Numbered from the stretch's first letter, positions 24,790 through 33,599 are shown. The stretch: DNA of 64,000 nt from Lewinellaceae bacterium (GCA_020636325.1 JACJYC010000004.1:496001-560000), one strand, 5' to 3'. Numbers and translations: made by a program. Notes: generated by a model from the sequence alone, not told the origin.

Positions 24790-25722
24790 TTACTGCTTCT
24801 TAAACAGGTTTCGCTTGTGTTTCTCATCGAGGGGCGCCGGAACCGGCGGCGTGTCCGACACCTGGTCAAAGACTTTGGGCAGGTAATGCCATAGTCCGTC
24901 GCGGCCCAGCTTGTAGGCTTCGTAGGTACCGTCGGGGTAGTATTGGGGCCCTTCAGTGCCGTATTGCGCGCCCATCTCTTCGAGGTGGTCAAAGAGGATC
25001 ATTTCGTGGGTCGGATCGTAATTGAGCTTTACGGAAGCTTCTGCGGAATATTCCAGCAGGACCCTGCTTTTTGAAAAGGAGTTGCCGCCCTGATCTTCAC
25101 TGAGAAAGACAGGTGCGCCGAATACAGGCTTCCCATCCTGGAAGGTCAGCACATCGATGAGCTTGCGTTTGGTGAAGAACTTGTAGCCGTCGAAGCCGAA
25201 GAGCAGGTAATAATTCCCGCGCGGGGTTTCCACCTGCCTGATGTTATAGCACAGCGTGCCGTACCACTTGTCGTTGGTCAGTTTGGCCGTTTCCAGGTTC
25301 ATTTCCTCCATGTCGAAAGACCGGTCGATCAGCGGGATGAGTTGCAGGTCGGGCGTGTTCATCTGAATGGCGCCGTAGTAGCGGTACTCATTCACATCCA
25401 CGTAGAGTTGCCAGGTAAAGATGCGGAAGGTGCTGTCCGCCGGATACTGGATCGAGACGGTTTGCAGCCGCTTAAAAGGGTACTTGAACGAGTTCGGCGA
25501 TTTAAGCGCTTCCTTCAATTTCAGGATCAGCGCCCTGGTGGCGAGGAAGCGGTTATCCGGCGTAGAGTCATTGACAACGGCATATCCCAACAAGGCGAGG
25601 GTGTCTTCGTAGGTGTCCATGCGCTCGAGGTCGGCCGCTGATAGGGCGCCGGCCTGCTTTTGGGCGTGAAGCGACGAAAGCGCAATAAGCGCAAACAGGA
25701 TTGGAAAAACAGCCTTTTTCAT
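24790..25722 (-). CDS. Exported hypothetical protein
   Basis: Product of 310 residues with a signal peptide (MKKAVFPILFALIALSSLHA, then Q). The body has conserved-looking segments such as DTLALLGYAVVNDSTPDNRF, LRIFTWQLYVDVNEYRYYGA-like strands and YLLFGFDGYKFFTKRKLIDV. I recall similar uncharacterised periplasmic proteins in Bacteroidota but no domain name. A frame extending to 25830 is rejected because it lacks a signal peptide at its N-terminus. Gene-poor repeat-rich DNA lies upstream. Confidence 0.72.
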   Translation of the reverse strand: MKKAVFPILFALIALSSLHAQKQAGALSAADLERMDTYEDTLALLGYAVVNDSTPDNRFLATRALILKLKEALKSPNSFKYPFKRLQTVSIQYPADSTFRIFTWQLYVDVNEYRYYGAIQMNTPDLQLIPLIDRSFDMEEMNLETAKLTNDKWYGTLCYNIRQVETPRGNYYLLFGFDGYKFFTKRKLIDVLTFQDGKPVFGAPVFLSEDQGGNSFSKSRVLLEYSAEASVKLNYDPTHEMILFDHLEEMGAQYGTEGPQYYPDGTYEAYKLGRDGLWHYLPKVFDQVSDTPPVPAPLDEKHKRNLFKKQ

Positions 25723-26089
25723 GGATTGTTCCGGATTATGGGGATTGAACGTCTTTCCGGTGGGATAAATTGCGTTGTGGATAGGGTGGGGTTCAGATTC
25801 CCGGTTCCTGCCCGGCCGGCAGCGGTTCATGAGACCGTTCAGGATTTTGTGTCAACCGGATTTTTAACATGCGCAGATTGCTAAAAATCAGATCTTTTCG
25901 TCTTTGCGTGAAAACACTGTTTTGAACAGCCTCCGGTTCATTCCGGTTCATTGTTGTTCACGGCGCCGGACAGCCCAACCCCATGAACAACAACAAACCA
26001 AAACAAACAAAAAAATTACAACAAACAAAAAACCAGCATAAACAACAATAAACAAACCAAACAACAATAAACAAACCAAACAACAATAA
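25723..26089. other. 367-nt gene-free interval with three repeat types
   Basis: It holds one copy of the dispersed ~90-bp repeat (25833-25928), an inverted repeat TTGTTGTTCA (25951-25960) / TGAACAACAA (25984-25993), duplicated CCGGTTCATT, and an A/C-rich 19-bp tandem repeat running up to the stop codon of the next minus-strand gene. No credible gene is present. Confidence 0.75.
25833..25928 (+). repeat. Dispersed ~90-bp intergenic repeat, copy 1
   Basis: Nearly identical to 35132-35220 in the same orientation: both start GACCGTTC, contain TTTTGTGTCAACCGGATTTT and end ACACTGTTTTGAACA. This copy has about 7 extra bases (TTCGTCT) inside. Confidence 0.85.
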
Positions 26090-26090
26090 C
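26040..26090. repeat. 19-bp A/C-rich tandem repeat (2.7 copies)
   Basis: The unit AAACAACAATAAACAAACC occurs at 26040-26058 and 26059-26077, with a partial third copy to 26090. It lies directly downstream of the DUF3078-like gene stop. Confidence 0.85.
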
Positions 26091-27019
26091 TATTTCTGGA
26101 AATTATAAGAAAGCCCTAAAGAGTAATACGATTGAACCTTTTTGCTTTCAAACTCGGCATTCCGTACGCCGAAACCCACGCCGACGCCGATGGCTTTCCA
26201 GACCTGGAAGGAAAGGGAGTTGATCCAGGTATATTCGAACAAGGTCGGATCTTTTTCCTTGTAGGGAATGAAGGTGGTGACGGTCGAGGACCAGGCCACA
26301 TTTTTGCCGCCTACGTGGAAGTTTTTGGTAAAGTCAGCGCGGACCTTGGCGCCCAGGCTGCCGGTGGATTTGACGTCGTCCACACCCGAAAAGGCGTAGT
26401 GGTAGTTGAGCGGATGGATCACCACGACCAGCGAGCTGGCGGGCGTCCAGGTTACCCCGGCTCCGATGTCGAAGGTTCCCGGGTTGAAGAAATTCTCAAC
26501 GGACGTGTTCAATTCGCCCAAGGTGGAAATGGCGATATGTTCACCCAATTTGAGGCCGAACAAAGAGGAGACGTTCAGGATATCGACGGTGCCGTTTTCG
26601 AAGAGCCCGTCTTTTTCAGCGGCCATATCTCCTTTTGAAAGGTCGACGTCCTGCCAGCTCTTGTTGATGAGGGCTTTGTTGCGCCAGAACGATTTGCGGC
26701 TGATCTTATTGGCAAATGCGGTAACCCCGATATTCAGGGAGGTGGAACCTGCATCGGGGTTAGGGCTGGAAACCCAGTTGCTCGACTTGTTGAAGTCGAA
26801 CCCGATGGTGCCGCTAAGCCCTTTCTGCCAACCGGAGAGGATCTCGATCTCGCCGTTGAGCTTGTTGATGAGCCCTTGAAGCGAATCAACCTTGCCCTGG
26901 TACATGGCTTGTACAGCCTGCAGATCGGCCTTGTGCGACAAGAGGGTATCCATATTTTGCGCGTGCATCGTGGATACGGAAAGGAGGAAAAATGCGATTG
27001 CAGAGGTAATGTTCTTCAT
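26090..27019 (-). CDS. DUF3078-like outer-membrane protein with N-terminal coiled coil
   Basis: Product of 309 residues: signal peptide (MKNITSAIAFFLLSVSTMHA), a coiled-coil segment (about 28-62, KADLQAVQAMYQGKVDSLQG), then a barrel-like domain with SNWVSSPN, FWRNKALINKSWQDVD, DILNVSSLFGLKLGEH and a closing strand YSLGLSYNFQK. The NW motif, the helix-to-barrel arrangement and the terminal aromatic/basic residues match the DUF3078 group of Bacteroidota outer-membrane proteins of unknown role. A perfect -7 element lies 25 nt before the start. Confidence 0.78.
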   Translation of the reverse strand: MKNITSAIAFFLLSVSTMHAQNMDTLLSHKADLQAVQAMYQGKVDSLQGLINKLNGEIEILSGWQKGLSGTIGFDFNKSSNWVSSPNPDAGSTSLNIGVTAFANKISRKSFWRNKALINKSWQDVDLSKGDMAAEKDGLFENGTVDILNVSSLFGLKLGEHIAISTLGELNTSVENFFNPGTFDIGAGVTWTPASSLVVVIHPLNYHYAFSGVDDVKSTGSLGAKVRADFTKNFHVGGKNVAWSSTVTTFIPYKEKDPTLFEYTWINSLSFQVWKAIGVGVGFGVRNAEFESKKVQSYYSLGLSYNFQK

Positions 27020-27044
27020 ACTTGGAATGGTTTTAGAATGAAGT

Positions 27045-27052
27045 CAAAGGTA
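27045..27052 (-). promoter_or_regulatory. -7 element of the DUF3078-like gene
   Basis: The minus strand reads TACCTTTG, a perfect match 25 nt upstream of the ATG at 27019. Confidence 0.55.
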
Positions 27053-27147
27053 AAAACCTTTTAGACTGGAGAGGGTAGGGGAAGTCACATTTTATCACAA
27101 CCGGATTCCGTAAAGAAGGCAAGGTGAAATACGAAGTTTATCTGAAT

Positions 27148-28065
27148 TCACTCCAGCTTGAATTTTATGGGCAAATTAAACACAACGCGTACCGGCTCCC
27201 CGTTCTGCCGGCCCGGCGCCCACTGCGGCATCAGGCCGATTACCCGCTTGCATTCCGCCTCGATGTCCCGGCAAATACCGCGCAAAGCAGTCACGCCGGT
27301 GATGGAGCCGTCTTTTTCAACCACAAACCTTAAAACGGCCGAACCTTCCAGGCCGTTTTCTCTTGCCGTTCTCGGGTACCTGATCTGGAGATAGATGGAT
27401 TCCAGCATTTTCCGGTCGCTGCATTGTTTCTGAGCGTCAGGATCGTCGTTTTCGCAGCCGGCCATATAGGGTATGACCTCCACCATTTTCATCGTATCTA
27501 TGGGATTGCCGGTGTCCAGCTTTTCTTCGCCGGTCATTTCGCCGTTTTCGTAAGTCCTGACGATGGCGAGTTGCCCGGCGCGGTTGTAGATCTTGTTGGG
27601 ACCGTTCAAAACGCCTGCCTTGAACTCCATTTCTTCTTTGACCATACCGGTTGAATCCAGCCTGGCCCATCGGCCGCTCCTTTCATTGTTCAGGTAGGCG
27701 CCGGTTTCTTCCTTTTTTCCGGTTTCGAAGGAATAAAAGGACCAGATGCCTTCCTTCTTGCCGTTCAGAAATGCCCCCTCTTTCCAGGGAGTTCCGTTAT
27801 CGTACCATTCTTTGTACGGGCCGTCCAGGATCTTGAATTTATCGTCTTTAAAAGTTAGAAGGTGCGTAATCTGCTTCTTTTCAGGGTAATAGATTTTCTG
27901 TACGAAAACCCCGTCTGCTGTTTTGATGAGGATGCTTTGATAATCGGCGAACAACATCTTTTCGTCCTTCCCGACCTGGTCCGCATAGTATTTCTTCGGC
28001 TTTTGGGCAAAGGTGCTTGAGATGGATAATACAGATAACAAACACAGCAATAATGACCTTTTCAT
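27148..28065 (-). CDS. TonB-like C-terminal domain protein with MORN/YwqK repeats
   Basis: Product of 305 residues. A signal peptide (MKRSLLLCLLSVLSISSTFA) precedes MORN/YwqK-type repeats (about 80-175): DGPYKEWYDNGTPWKEGAFL, GKKEGIWSFYSFETGKKEET, LNGPNKIYNRAGQL. A TonB C-terminal domain (about 218-305) follows, with IRYPRTARENGLEGSAVLRF and GLMPQWAPGRQNGEPVRV. The N-terminus is a cleavable signal rather than the usual membrane anchor, so it probably does not drive a TonB-dependent receptor in the normal way. The role is inferred to be structural or protein-binding in the periplasm. Confidence 0.85.
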   Translation of the reverse strand: MKRSLLLCLLSVLSISSTFAQKPKKYYADQVGKDEKMLFADYQSILIKTADGVFVQKIYYPEKKQITHLLTFKDDKFKILDGPYKEWYDNGTPWKEGAFLNGKKEGIWSFYSFETGKKEETGAYLNNERSGRWARLDSTGMVKEEMEFKAGVLNGPNKIYNRAGQLAIVRTYENGEMTGEEKLDTGNPIDTMKMVEVIPYMAGCENDDPDAQKQCSDRKMLESIYLQIRYPRTARENGLEGSAVLRFVVEKDGSITGVTALRGICRDIEAECKRVIGLMPQWAPGRQNGEPVRVVFNLPIKFKLE

Positions 28066-28144
28066 GTAACGGTTGTTTGGTTGAATTTGATGTATATCCC
28101 TTTCAACTGGAAAAAGTTACCCTGAAGATGAATGGAATGGAAGG

Positions 28145-28759
28145 CTATTTTATCGGGCTGTCCGCCAGTGTTTTCCCAAATTTATTCCAATCCGGCCGCC
28201 TGTCGCCGTGGTTCCTGAACATGGAATAGATGGTTGTGAGAGAGAGTATCAGATTGACCGGTCGAAATCCGAAGACCAGCCACCGTATTGCTTCAATCAC
28301 CGCAATCCAGCCGGTTGAAACAACAACGGCGTTCTTTCCCTGTGTAGCTTTAATCCAGGATGACAAGGCAACTGCGACCAATGCCGGGACAACCAGTAAT
28401 AAAAAAACGGAAGATGAGACCGGTAGGCTCCTGACCGCCAGCAGATCAATCAGAGAAAGCAAAACACCCCAGAGAATCAGGGAAATATGACCGGTATAAA
28501 ATGGCAAGGAGATGCCGGATTGGGTACCGGTTATCAGATCTGTCCCATCCAGCCAAACTGCCGGACGGCCGCCTTGTAAAATGACAAATACCTTGCGGCC
28601 CCCGGGAAGGTCAAAATTAGCGCCTGTTTTCATAGATGCTTTATCCGGAAAGGAGCCGAGAATCTGGCCGTTACAAGAAATGGTGAACGCTGCAAAATGC
28701 TTCTGCCAGGTCAGCAAAAGCCGCTCATTGGGCGTCAGATCAATAGTTTTTTTGTACAT
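28145..28759 (-). CDS. Hypothetical integral membrane protein
   Basis: Product of 204 residues. A soluble N-terminal half of about 85 residues (LTPNERLLLTWQKHFAAFTI) is followed by three or four hydrophobic helices (about 90-108, 115-137, 145-175). No family is recognised. A perfect TAnnTTTG box lies 20 nt before the start codon. It is divergent from the DUF2177-DUF1295 pair. Confidence 0.65.
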   Translation of the reverse strand: MYKKTIDLTPNERLLLTWQKHFAAFTISCNGQILGSFPDKASMKTGANFDLPGGRKVFVILQGGRPAVWLDGTDLITGTQSGISLPFYTGHISLILWGVLLSLIDLLAVRSLPVSSSVFLLLVVPALVAVALSSWIKATQGKNAVVVSTGWIAVIEAIRWLVFGFRPVNLILSLTTIYSMFRNHGDRRPDWNKFGKTLADSPIK

Positions 28760-28779
28760 AAAGGGATTCGTTTACTTAT

Positions 28780-28787
28780 CAAAAATA
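28780..28787 (-). promoter_or_regulatory. -7 element of the membrane-protein gene
   Basis: The minus strand reads TATTTTTG, a perfect TAnnTTTG match 20 nt before the ATG at 28759. Confidence 0.5.
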
Positions 28788-28848
28788 CGGGATTCATTGA
28801 TTTTTTCCAAACGCCATGACCCTTTTGCTGTTTTTTTTGTTTATCCCC

Positions 28849-28902
28849 AATCGAACCAATCGAATCAATCGAATCAATCCAACCAATCGAATCAATCGAA
28901 TC
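28849..28902. repeat. 9-bp tandem repeat abutting a start codon
   Basis: Six 9-bp units of the type AATCGAATC (with AATCGAACC and AATCCAACC variants) end 7 nt before the ATG of the DUF2177 gene, so the repeat fills most of its leader. Confidence 0.9.
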
Positions 28903-28909
28903 AATCAAC

Positions 28910-29326
28910 ATGACGACTTCCAAACTTCTGCTCACCTTCCTGCTCACAACCGTCTTGTTTTTCGCTATCGACCTGGTTTGGCTGGGACTGATCGCTAAAG
29001 GCCTATACCAGAAGTACCTGGGAAGCCTCCTGAGCCCGAAGGTGAACTGGACGGCTGCTGTGGTCTTTTACCTGCTTTTTATTGTCGGCATTTTCATTTT
29101 TGCCATATTGCCGGCGATAGAGCGGAATTCCTGGCAATACGCCCTCCTTTACGGCGCACTGTTCGGCTTTTTCACCTACGCTACTTATGACCTGACCAAT
29201 CTTGCCACTTTGAAGGGTTGGCCGCTGCCCGTCGTTTTCATAGATATCGCCTGGGGGATGTTCCTGACCGGGTCAGTGGCGCTGGGCGGGTATTTTATTG
29301 CAAAAATGATCGCAGCAGGGGCATGA
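28910..29326 (+). CDS. DUF2177 family membrane protein
   Basis: Product of 138 residues with four hydrophobic helices. The signature segments are FAIDLVWLGLIAKGLYQKYL near the N-terminus and ALFGFFTYATYDLTNLATLK, then PLPVVFIDIAWGMFLTG, all characteristic of DUF2177. Its stop overlaps the start of the DUF1295 gene (ATGA), so they are translationally coupled. In other bacteria the two families are often neighbours near lipid-modification genes; a lipid role is an inference. The leader contains a 9-bp tandem repeat. Confidence 0.88.
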   Translation: MTTSKLLLTFLLTTVLFFAIDLVWLGLIAKGLYQKYLGSLLSPKVNWTAAVVFYLLFIVGIFIFAILPAIERNSWQYALLYGALFGFFTYATYDLTNLATLKGWPLPVVFIDIAWGMFLTGSVALGGYFIAKMIAAGA

Positions 29327-30090
29327 TTTCCATTTTACTTGATACATCGGTCCTGGTATTCTGTTACGCCACCCTCTGGTTCGCGGTGTCCATTTTGCTC
29401 CGGCGGAATGATATCGCCGATATTGCCTGGGGATTGGGATATCTTGCGATCTCCCTGTTCCTGGTCGTCACCCGGCCCGCTTCCGGCATTTCGCTGCTGA
29501 TCTTAGTGCTGATTGCTATTTGGGCTATTCGGTTATCGGGGCATATTTTCCTGCGGAACCGGAAGAAAACCGAAGATTTCCGGTACAGGAAATGGCGCGA
29601 AGAATGGGGCCGCAACTGGATCTGGCGATCTTTCCTCCAGGTTTTTCTCCTGCAGGGGTTCTTTATGCTCGTCATTTCCGCACCCATATTGGTGGCAAGC
29701 CATGATCATTTTGCCCACCCAGGTGTCTTCGCCTGGCTGGGGACAGCTGTCTGGATGATCGGCTTCTTCTTCCAGGCGGTCGGCGATTACCAGCTGGCCC
29801 GGTTCATCAAAACCAGAAAGGACCGGGAAGCCGTACTCCGGACCGGCTTGTGGCGATACAGCCGGCACCCCAATTATTTTGGCGAGATCCTGATGTGGTG
29901 GGGGCTCTTCCTGATCGTTCTCCCCCTCCCGTACGGATGGATGGCCGCCGTAAGCCCCCTCACCATCACCTGGTTGCTGGCCTTCGTATCCGGCGTTCCG
30001 ATGTTGGAAAAACGATATGAAAATAATCCTGCCTACCAGGCGTACAAAAAGCGAACCAACGCCCTCTTTCCCTGGAAGCCCGGAAATTAA
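29323..30090 (+). CDS. DUF1295 / steroid 5-alpha-reductase-like membrane protein
   Basis: Product of 255 residues with about six membrane helices. The conserved core is GLWRYSRHPNYFGEILMWWG, the RHPNYFGE motif of the DUF1295 (3-oxo-5-alpha-steroid 4-dehydrogenase-like) family, followed by LEKRYENNPAYQAYKKRTN. Members are presumed NAD(P)H-dependent lipid reductases; the substrate is unknown here. The start is the ATG in the ATGA overlap with the upstream DUF2177 gene; longer frames overlap that gene heavily. Confidence 0.88.
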   Translation: MISILLDTSVLVFCYATLWFAVSILLRRNDIADIAWGLGYLAISLFLVVTRPASGISLLILVLIAIWAIRLSGHIFLRNRKKTEDFRYRKWREEWGRNWIWRSFLQVFLLQGFFMLVISAPILVASHDHFAHPGVFAWLGTAVWMIGFFFQAVGDYQLARFIKTRKDREAVLRTGLWRYSRHPNYFGEILMWWGLFLIVLPLPYGWMAAVSPLTITWLLAFVSGVPMLEKRYENNPAYQAYKKRTNALFPWKPGN

Positions 30091-30124
30091 AATTCCACCA
30101 TCCCGTCCACTGAAGCCCCAGCCG

Positions 30125-30209
30125 AAGGCGGGCTCCCTCTCACCCTCTCACCTCTCTCACCCTCTCTCACCCTCTCACCTCTCACCCTCTCACCCTCTCT
30201 CACCTCTCC
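30125..30209. repeat. CT-rich low-complexity tract at a convergent gene end
   Basis: Repeats of CTCTCACC/CCTCTCAC fill the space between the DUF1295 gene and the stop of the convergent multidomain lipoprotein. The units vary in length, consistent with slippage. The strong pyrimidine bias could form unusual DNA structure, but this is inference. Confidence 0.8.
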
Positions 30210-33200
30210 CTACCCCCCAGCCATAGAGATCGCCGAACCTGTCCGCTGAAATTCAATCCAATCCAGCAAGGCCTGTACGCTTCCCGCATCGCCGTTTTTA
30301 ACAACCACGAAGATGTCGTGTTTCCCGATGGTCGGCTCGACCGCAAGGGTAAAGGACTCGCCCTTGTCTTTTTCGGTTGCCGTCATAACGGCCTGACCGA
30401 CCAAAGGTCCGCCCGGTTGGTCCAGGTGCAGTTCGACGATGCCGGGGCTTATAACACCCGCATGGAGGACAATCTTCCCGACGTCCGTCAGGTCCAGTTG
30501 CGGCAATCCGGCAGACTGGCCATTGTCCAGCGTGACCGCGTCATTGGTGTAGTAAACGGTACCCAGTTTGGCCTGGCGGCTGCGCATTGCGGCCGGCGCG
30601 TTCTCCATCTGGATCCTCGGTGCGATCAGGGCAAGGGTTTGCTGGGTCGAAATGGAGCGGATATTGCCGGCTCCCCGGTCGTTGTAGGTGGCCATGAGCA
30701 CATAGGCGCCGCGCATCTGTTCCGGGTTGTGCCGGTCGGCCGGATAGGTGCCTGCAATGGGCATGCTGCCGGCCATGTCCTGTCCTCCGCCGGCCAGGGA
30801 CAAAATATATTTGACCATTTCCCTGGCCTGGTCGTTGGATAACTGCGGGTGGGCGGCCATTGCCGTTTCTCCCCACACCCCGCCGCCGCCGGTCAGGATC
30901 TTTTGCGCCAATTTATCCGGAGCGCCGGTATCGCCGGTATATTTCCGGGCGACATCCAGAAAGCTGGGTCCGTTGATGCGCTTATCTTCGGCATGGCAGC
31001 TTTTACAATCCGATTTTTCGATCAGGTTCTTGCCGCTGCTGTTAACGGCCGCCACAGCGCCTGCAACCTGGTGCCCCATGACCTGTGCCAGGTCGAATCC
31101 TTGCGGCAAAAAATCTATGGCAACATGGACCATACCCGGGTCAATGCCGTGGTCTTCGGTGGAGCCGTCCTCCTTATCCGAAACTTTTACGGTGTACTGG
31201 ATCGGCTGGCCGTCCCAATAAAAGCTGTTGTTGCCGGCTACGGCCAGTTCGATTTTGGGCGGCGCATTGCCGACCTGGATTTCCAGCCGGGTTTCATCTG
31301 AAAAATTGCCCTCGGCATCCTTGACGCGGAGCCTGGCCTGATAGATGCCCGGGCGGGTAAAGGTAAAAGTGGGAAATGCGGTCCGGTCCTGCACTTCATC
31401 TCCGGTGAATTTCCATTCGTAGGAAATCTTGTCTCCGTCGTAATCTTCCGAGCCGGTACCGTCGAAGGTCAGGGTCAGCGGCGCCGCGCCTGCCGTCAGG
31501 GGCGCCTCGATCCGCGCAATGGGTTTCCGGTTGCCTTTCACGTATTCGATCCTGGTGAGGCGCGCATCCATGTTCTTGGCAAACCATTGTTCGCCGTATT
31601 CCAGCATGTAGAGGGCGCCGTCCTTACCGAATACCATATCCATGGGCCTGGAAAAATTACCGTTGGGCATGAACGGGTCGGCCTGTACGAAATGGCCGGC
31701 CGAATCCAGGGTGACGATATAGATCCAGTGCCGCATCCACTCGTAGATAAAAAGCTTGTTGTCAAAATACGGCGGGAAAGGGTTTTTCGCATCTTCGAAA
31801 TCGGAACTGTAAAAGAACGGTCCGGCCATCGGGTTTTTGCCGCCGGTACCCACCCACGGAAATTCCGGGGATTCATCATACGAGTACCAGATCAGGGACT
31901 TTGTATAAGGCGGCAACTCCCGCAAGCCGGTATTGTTCGGCGAATCGTTGATGGGGTGTTCCTTGTTGAACAGGCCGTTGGATTGCCCGGTGGCAAAGTT
32001 GTAATCGTAGTAAACCGAACCGCCGCCCCTGAAATAGGGCCAGCCGAAGTTGCCGGCCTGTTGGGCCTGATTGATCATGTCGAACCCTTTGGGCCCGCGC
32101 TGGTCGCCGTCCTTGCCGCTGTCCGGCCCCACATCTCCCCAATAAAGCCAGTCGCGTTTTTTGTCAATGCTGATCCTGAAGGGATTCCGGCAGCCCATGA
32201 CAAAGATCTCCGGGCGGGTGTTGGGCGTACCTTCCGGGAAAAGGTTGCCTTTGGGAATGGTATAACTGCCGTCCGGCTCCGGATGGATCCGAAGGACTTT
32301 CCCGCGCAGGTCGTTGGTGTTGCCGGCGGAGCGTTGCGCATCCCAGGACGAACGGCCCGGCCGCTCATCTATGGGCGCAAATCCGTCAGAAGCAAACGGA
32401 TTGGTATCGTCCCCGACCGAAAGGAAAAGATTGCCGTGGGCATCAAATTCGAGGGATCCACCGGAGTGGCAGCAGGTTTCCCGCTGGTTTTTGACCTGGA
32501 GCACTACTTTTTCGGAGTCGAAATCCCAGGTTTTACCGTCGAAATTGAACCTGGAGATCTGGTTGCAAGGCTCCCCGGTGACGGTGGCGTAATACACATA
32601 GACCCAGTGATTCTTATCGTAATCGGGGTCAATGGCGATCCCCATCAGGCCGTTTTCCAATCCGGAAAAGACCGGGATGGTGGTAATGGAATCGACCTGC
32701 AGGGTTTCCGGATTCCAGACCTTGATCGCTCCCTTGCGTTCCACGAAAATGATCCGTCCGTCGTTGAAGGCGTCCAGTTCCATCGGTTCATCCAGGTTGG
32801 AGGTAAGGATGGTCTTGACAAACCGGTTTTCCGGCGGGATGTTATAGGTTGTCGATTTTGAATAGTCGACCTTGTTTTTGCCGATGGCATAGTTGATGCC
32901 GCCCAGCAGGTGTTTGAGGAACAGTTCCTCGGAATAGCTTTCCTTGGTATGCCCCCAGCCGGTATAGAAGGCGCGGCCGCCGTCGAAGTCGTGGTACCAG
33001 GCGATGGGGTGTTCCCCGTTCATGTTCCCGCCTTCATATGAGCTTTCATCCAGTTTGATGAGCAGATGTACGTCCGGGTTAAAGGATTTGTAATTGTACC
33101 ATTCATCGGTGCGGGTGAGTCGCTTGGCGCCCAGTTTTTTGGTGGACAGGTGCGTATCATCCACCACGTCCATCTGGGCTTCCTGTATCTTCGGGTGGCT

Positions 33201-33599
33201 CTGGAAATAACCGCCGACCAATTGGCCGTACCAGGGCCAGTCGTATTCGGTATCTGCCGCGGAGTGGACGCCTACGTACCCGCCTCCTGCCTGAATGAAT
33301 CGCTCAAAGGCGGCTTGTTGGGCATTGTCCAGCGCGTCGCCGGTGGTATTCAGGAAAATTACCGCCGAAAAAGTGGACAGGAAATCGTCTTTGAACAGGG
33401 TCGGGTCCTCAGTGGAAAAGACGTTGAAGCCGTTTTCCCGGCCCAGTTTCTTGATGGCCAGCTGGCCTTCTTCAATGGAGTCGTGCCGGAATCCCATTGT
33501 CCGGCTGAAAATGAGGACTTTTTTCTCACGGGGCTGTTCGGAGCAGGCCGTCAAAAGAACGGCCATCAGAATGGTGAGCCAAAGCGATTGAGATTTCAT
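30210..33599 (-). CDS. ThuA / PQQ-type sugar dehydrogenase / PKD / cytochrome c / CBM6-like lipoprotein
   Basis: Lipoprotein of 1129 residues (lipobox LLTAC, Cys 19). Domains in order: ThuA-like (about 27-245; FSRTMGFRHDSIEEGQ, GGYVGVHSAADTEYDWPWY); glucose/sorbosone-dehydrogenase-like propeller (about 265-690; ETCCHSGGSLEFDAHGNLFL, LRGKVLRIHPEPDG, GCRNPFRISIDK); PKD (about 695-785; YEWKFTGDE); a monohaem cytochrome c (CKSCH at 865-869, with a later Met as probable axial ligand); and a CBM6-like domain (about 985-1120). It probably oxidises a sugar derivative at the periplasmic side and passes electrons to its own haem domain; the substrate is not known. Similar fusions occur in Bacteroidota and Planctomycetes. 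Confidence 0.88.
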   Translation of the reverse strand: MKSQSLWLTILMAVLLTACSEQPREKKVLIFSRTMGFRHDSIEEGQLAIKKLGRENGFNVFSTEDPTLFKDDFLSTFSAVIFLNTTGDALDNAQQAAFERFIQAGGGYVGVHSAADTEYDWPWYGQLVGGYFQSHPKIQEAQMDVVDDTHLSTKKLGAKRLTRTDEWYNYKSFNPDVHLLIKLDESSYEGGNMNGEHPIAWYHDFDGGRAFYTGWGHTKESYSEELFLKHLLGGINYAIGKNKVDYSKSTTYNIPPENRFVKTILTSNLDEPMELDAFNDGRIIFVERKGAIKVWNPETLQVDSITTIPVFSGLENGLMGIAIDPDYDKNHWVYVYYATVTGEPCNQISRFNFDGKTWDFDSEKVVLQVKNQRETCCHSGGSLEFDAHGNLFLSVGDDTNPFASDGFAPIDERPGRSSWDAQRSAGNTNDLRGKVLRIHPEPDGSYTIPKGNLFPEGTPNTRPEIFVMGCRNPFRISIDKKRDWLYWGDVGPDSGKDGDQRGPKGFDMINQAQQAGNFGWPYFRGGGSVYYDYNFATGQSNGLFNKEHPINDSPNNTGLRELPPYTKSLIWYSYDESPEFPWVGTGGKNPMAGPFFYSSDFEDAKNPFPPYFDNKLFIYEWMRHWIYIVTLDSAGHFVQADPFMPNGNFSRPMDMVFGKDGALYMLEYGEQWFAKNMDARLTRIEYVKGNRKPIARIEAPLTAGAAPLTLTFDGTGSEDYDGDKISYEWKFTGDEVQDRTAFPTFTFTRPGIYQARLRVKDAEGNFSDETRLEIQVGNAPPKIELAVAGNNSFYWDGQPIQYTVKVSDKEDGSTEDHGIDPGMVHVAIDFLPQGFDLAQVMGHQVAGAVAAVNSSGKNLIEKSDCKSCHAEDKRINGPSFLDVARKYTGDTGAPDKLAQKILTGGGGVWGETAMAAHPQLSNDQAREMVKYILSLAGGGQDMAGSMPIAGTYPADRHNPEQMRGAYVLMATYNDRGAGNIRSISTQQTLALIAPRIQMENAPAAMRSRQAKLGTVYYTNDAVTLDNGQSAGLPQLDLTDVGKIVLHAGVISPGIVELHLDQPGGPLVGQAVMTATEKDKGESFTLAVEPTIGKHDIFVVVKNGDAGSVQALLDWIEFQRTGSAISMAGG

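Noticed and set aside
28512..28913. Plus-strand frame ending in QSNQSNQSN repeats
   Set aside because: The C-terminal part translates the 9-bp leader repeat, and the rest lies antisense to a hypothetical membrane-protein gene that has a good promoter.
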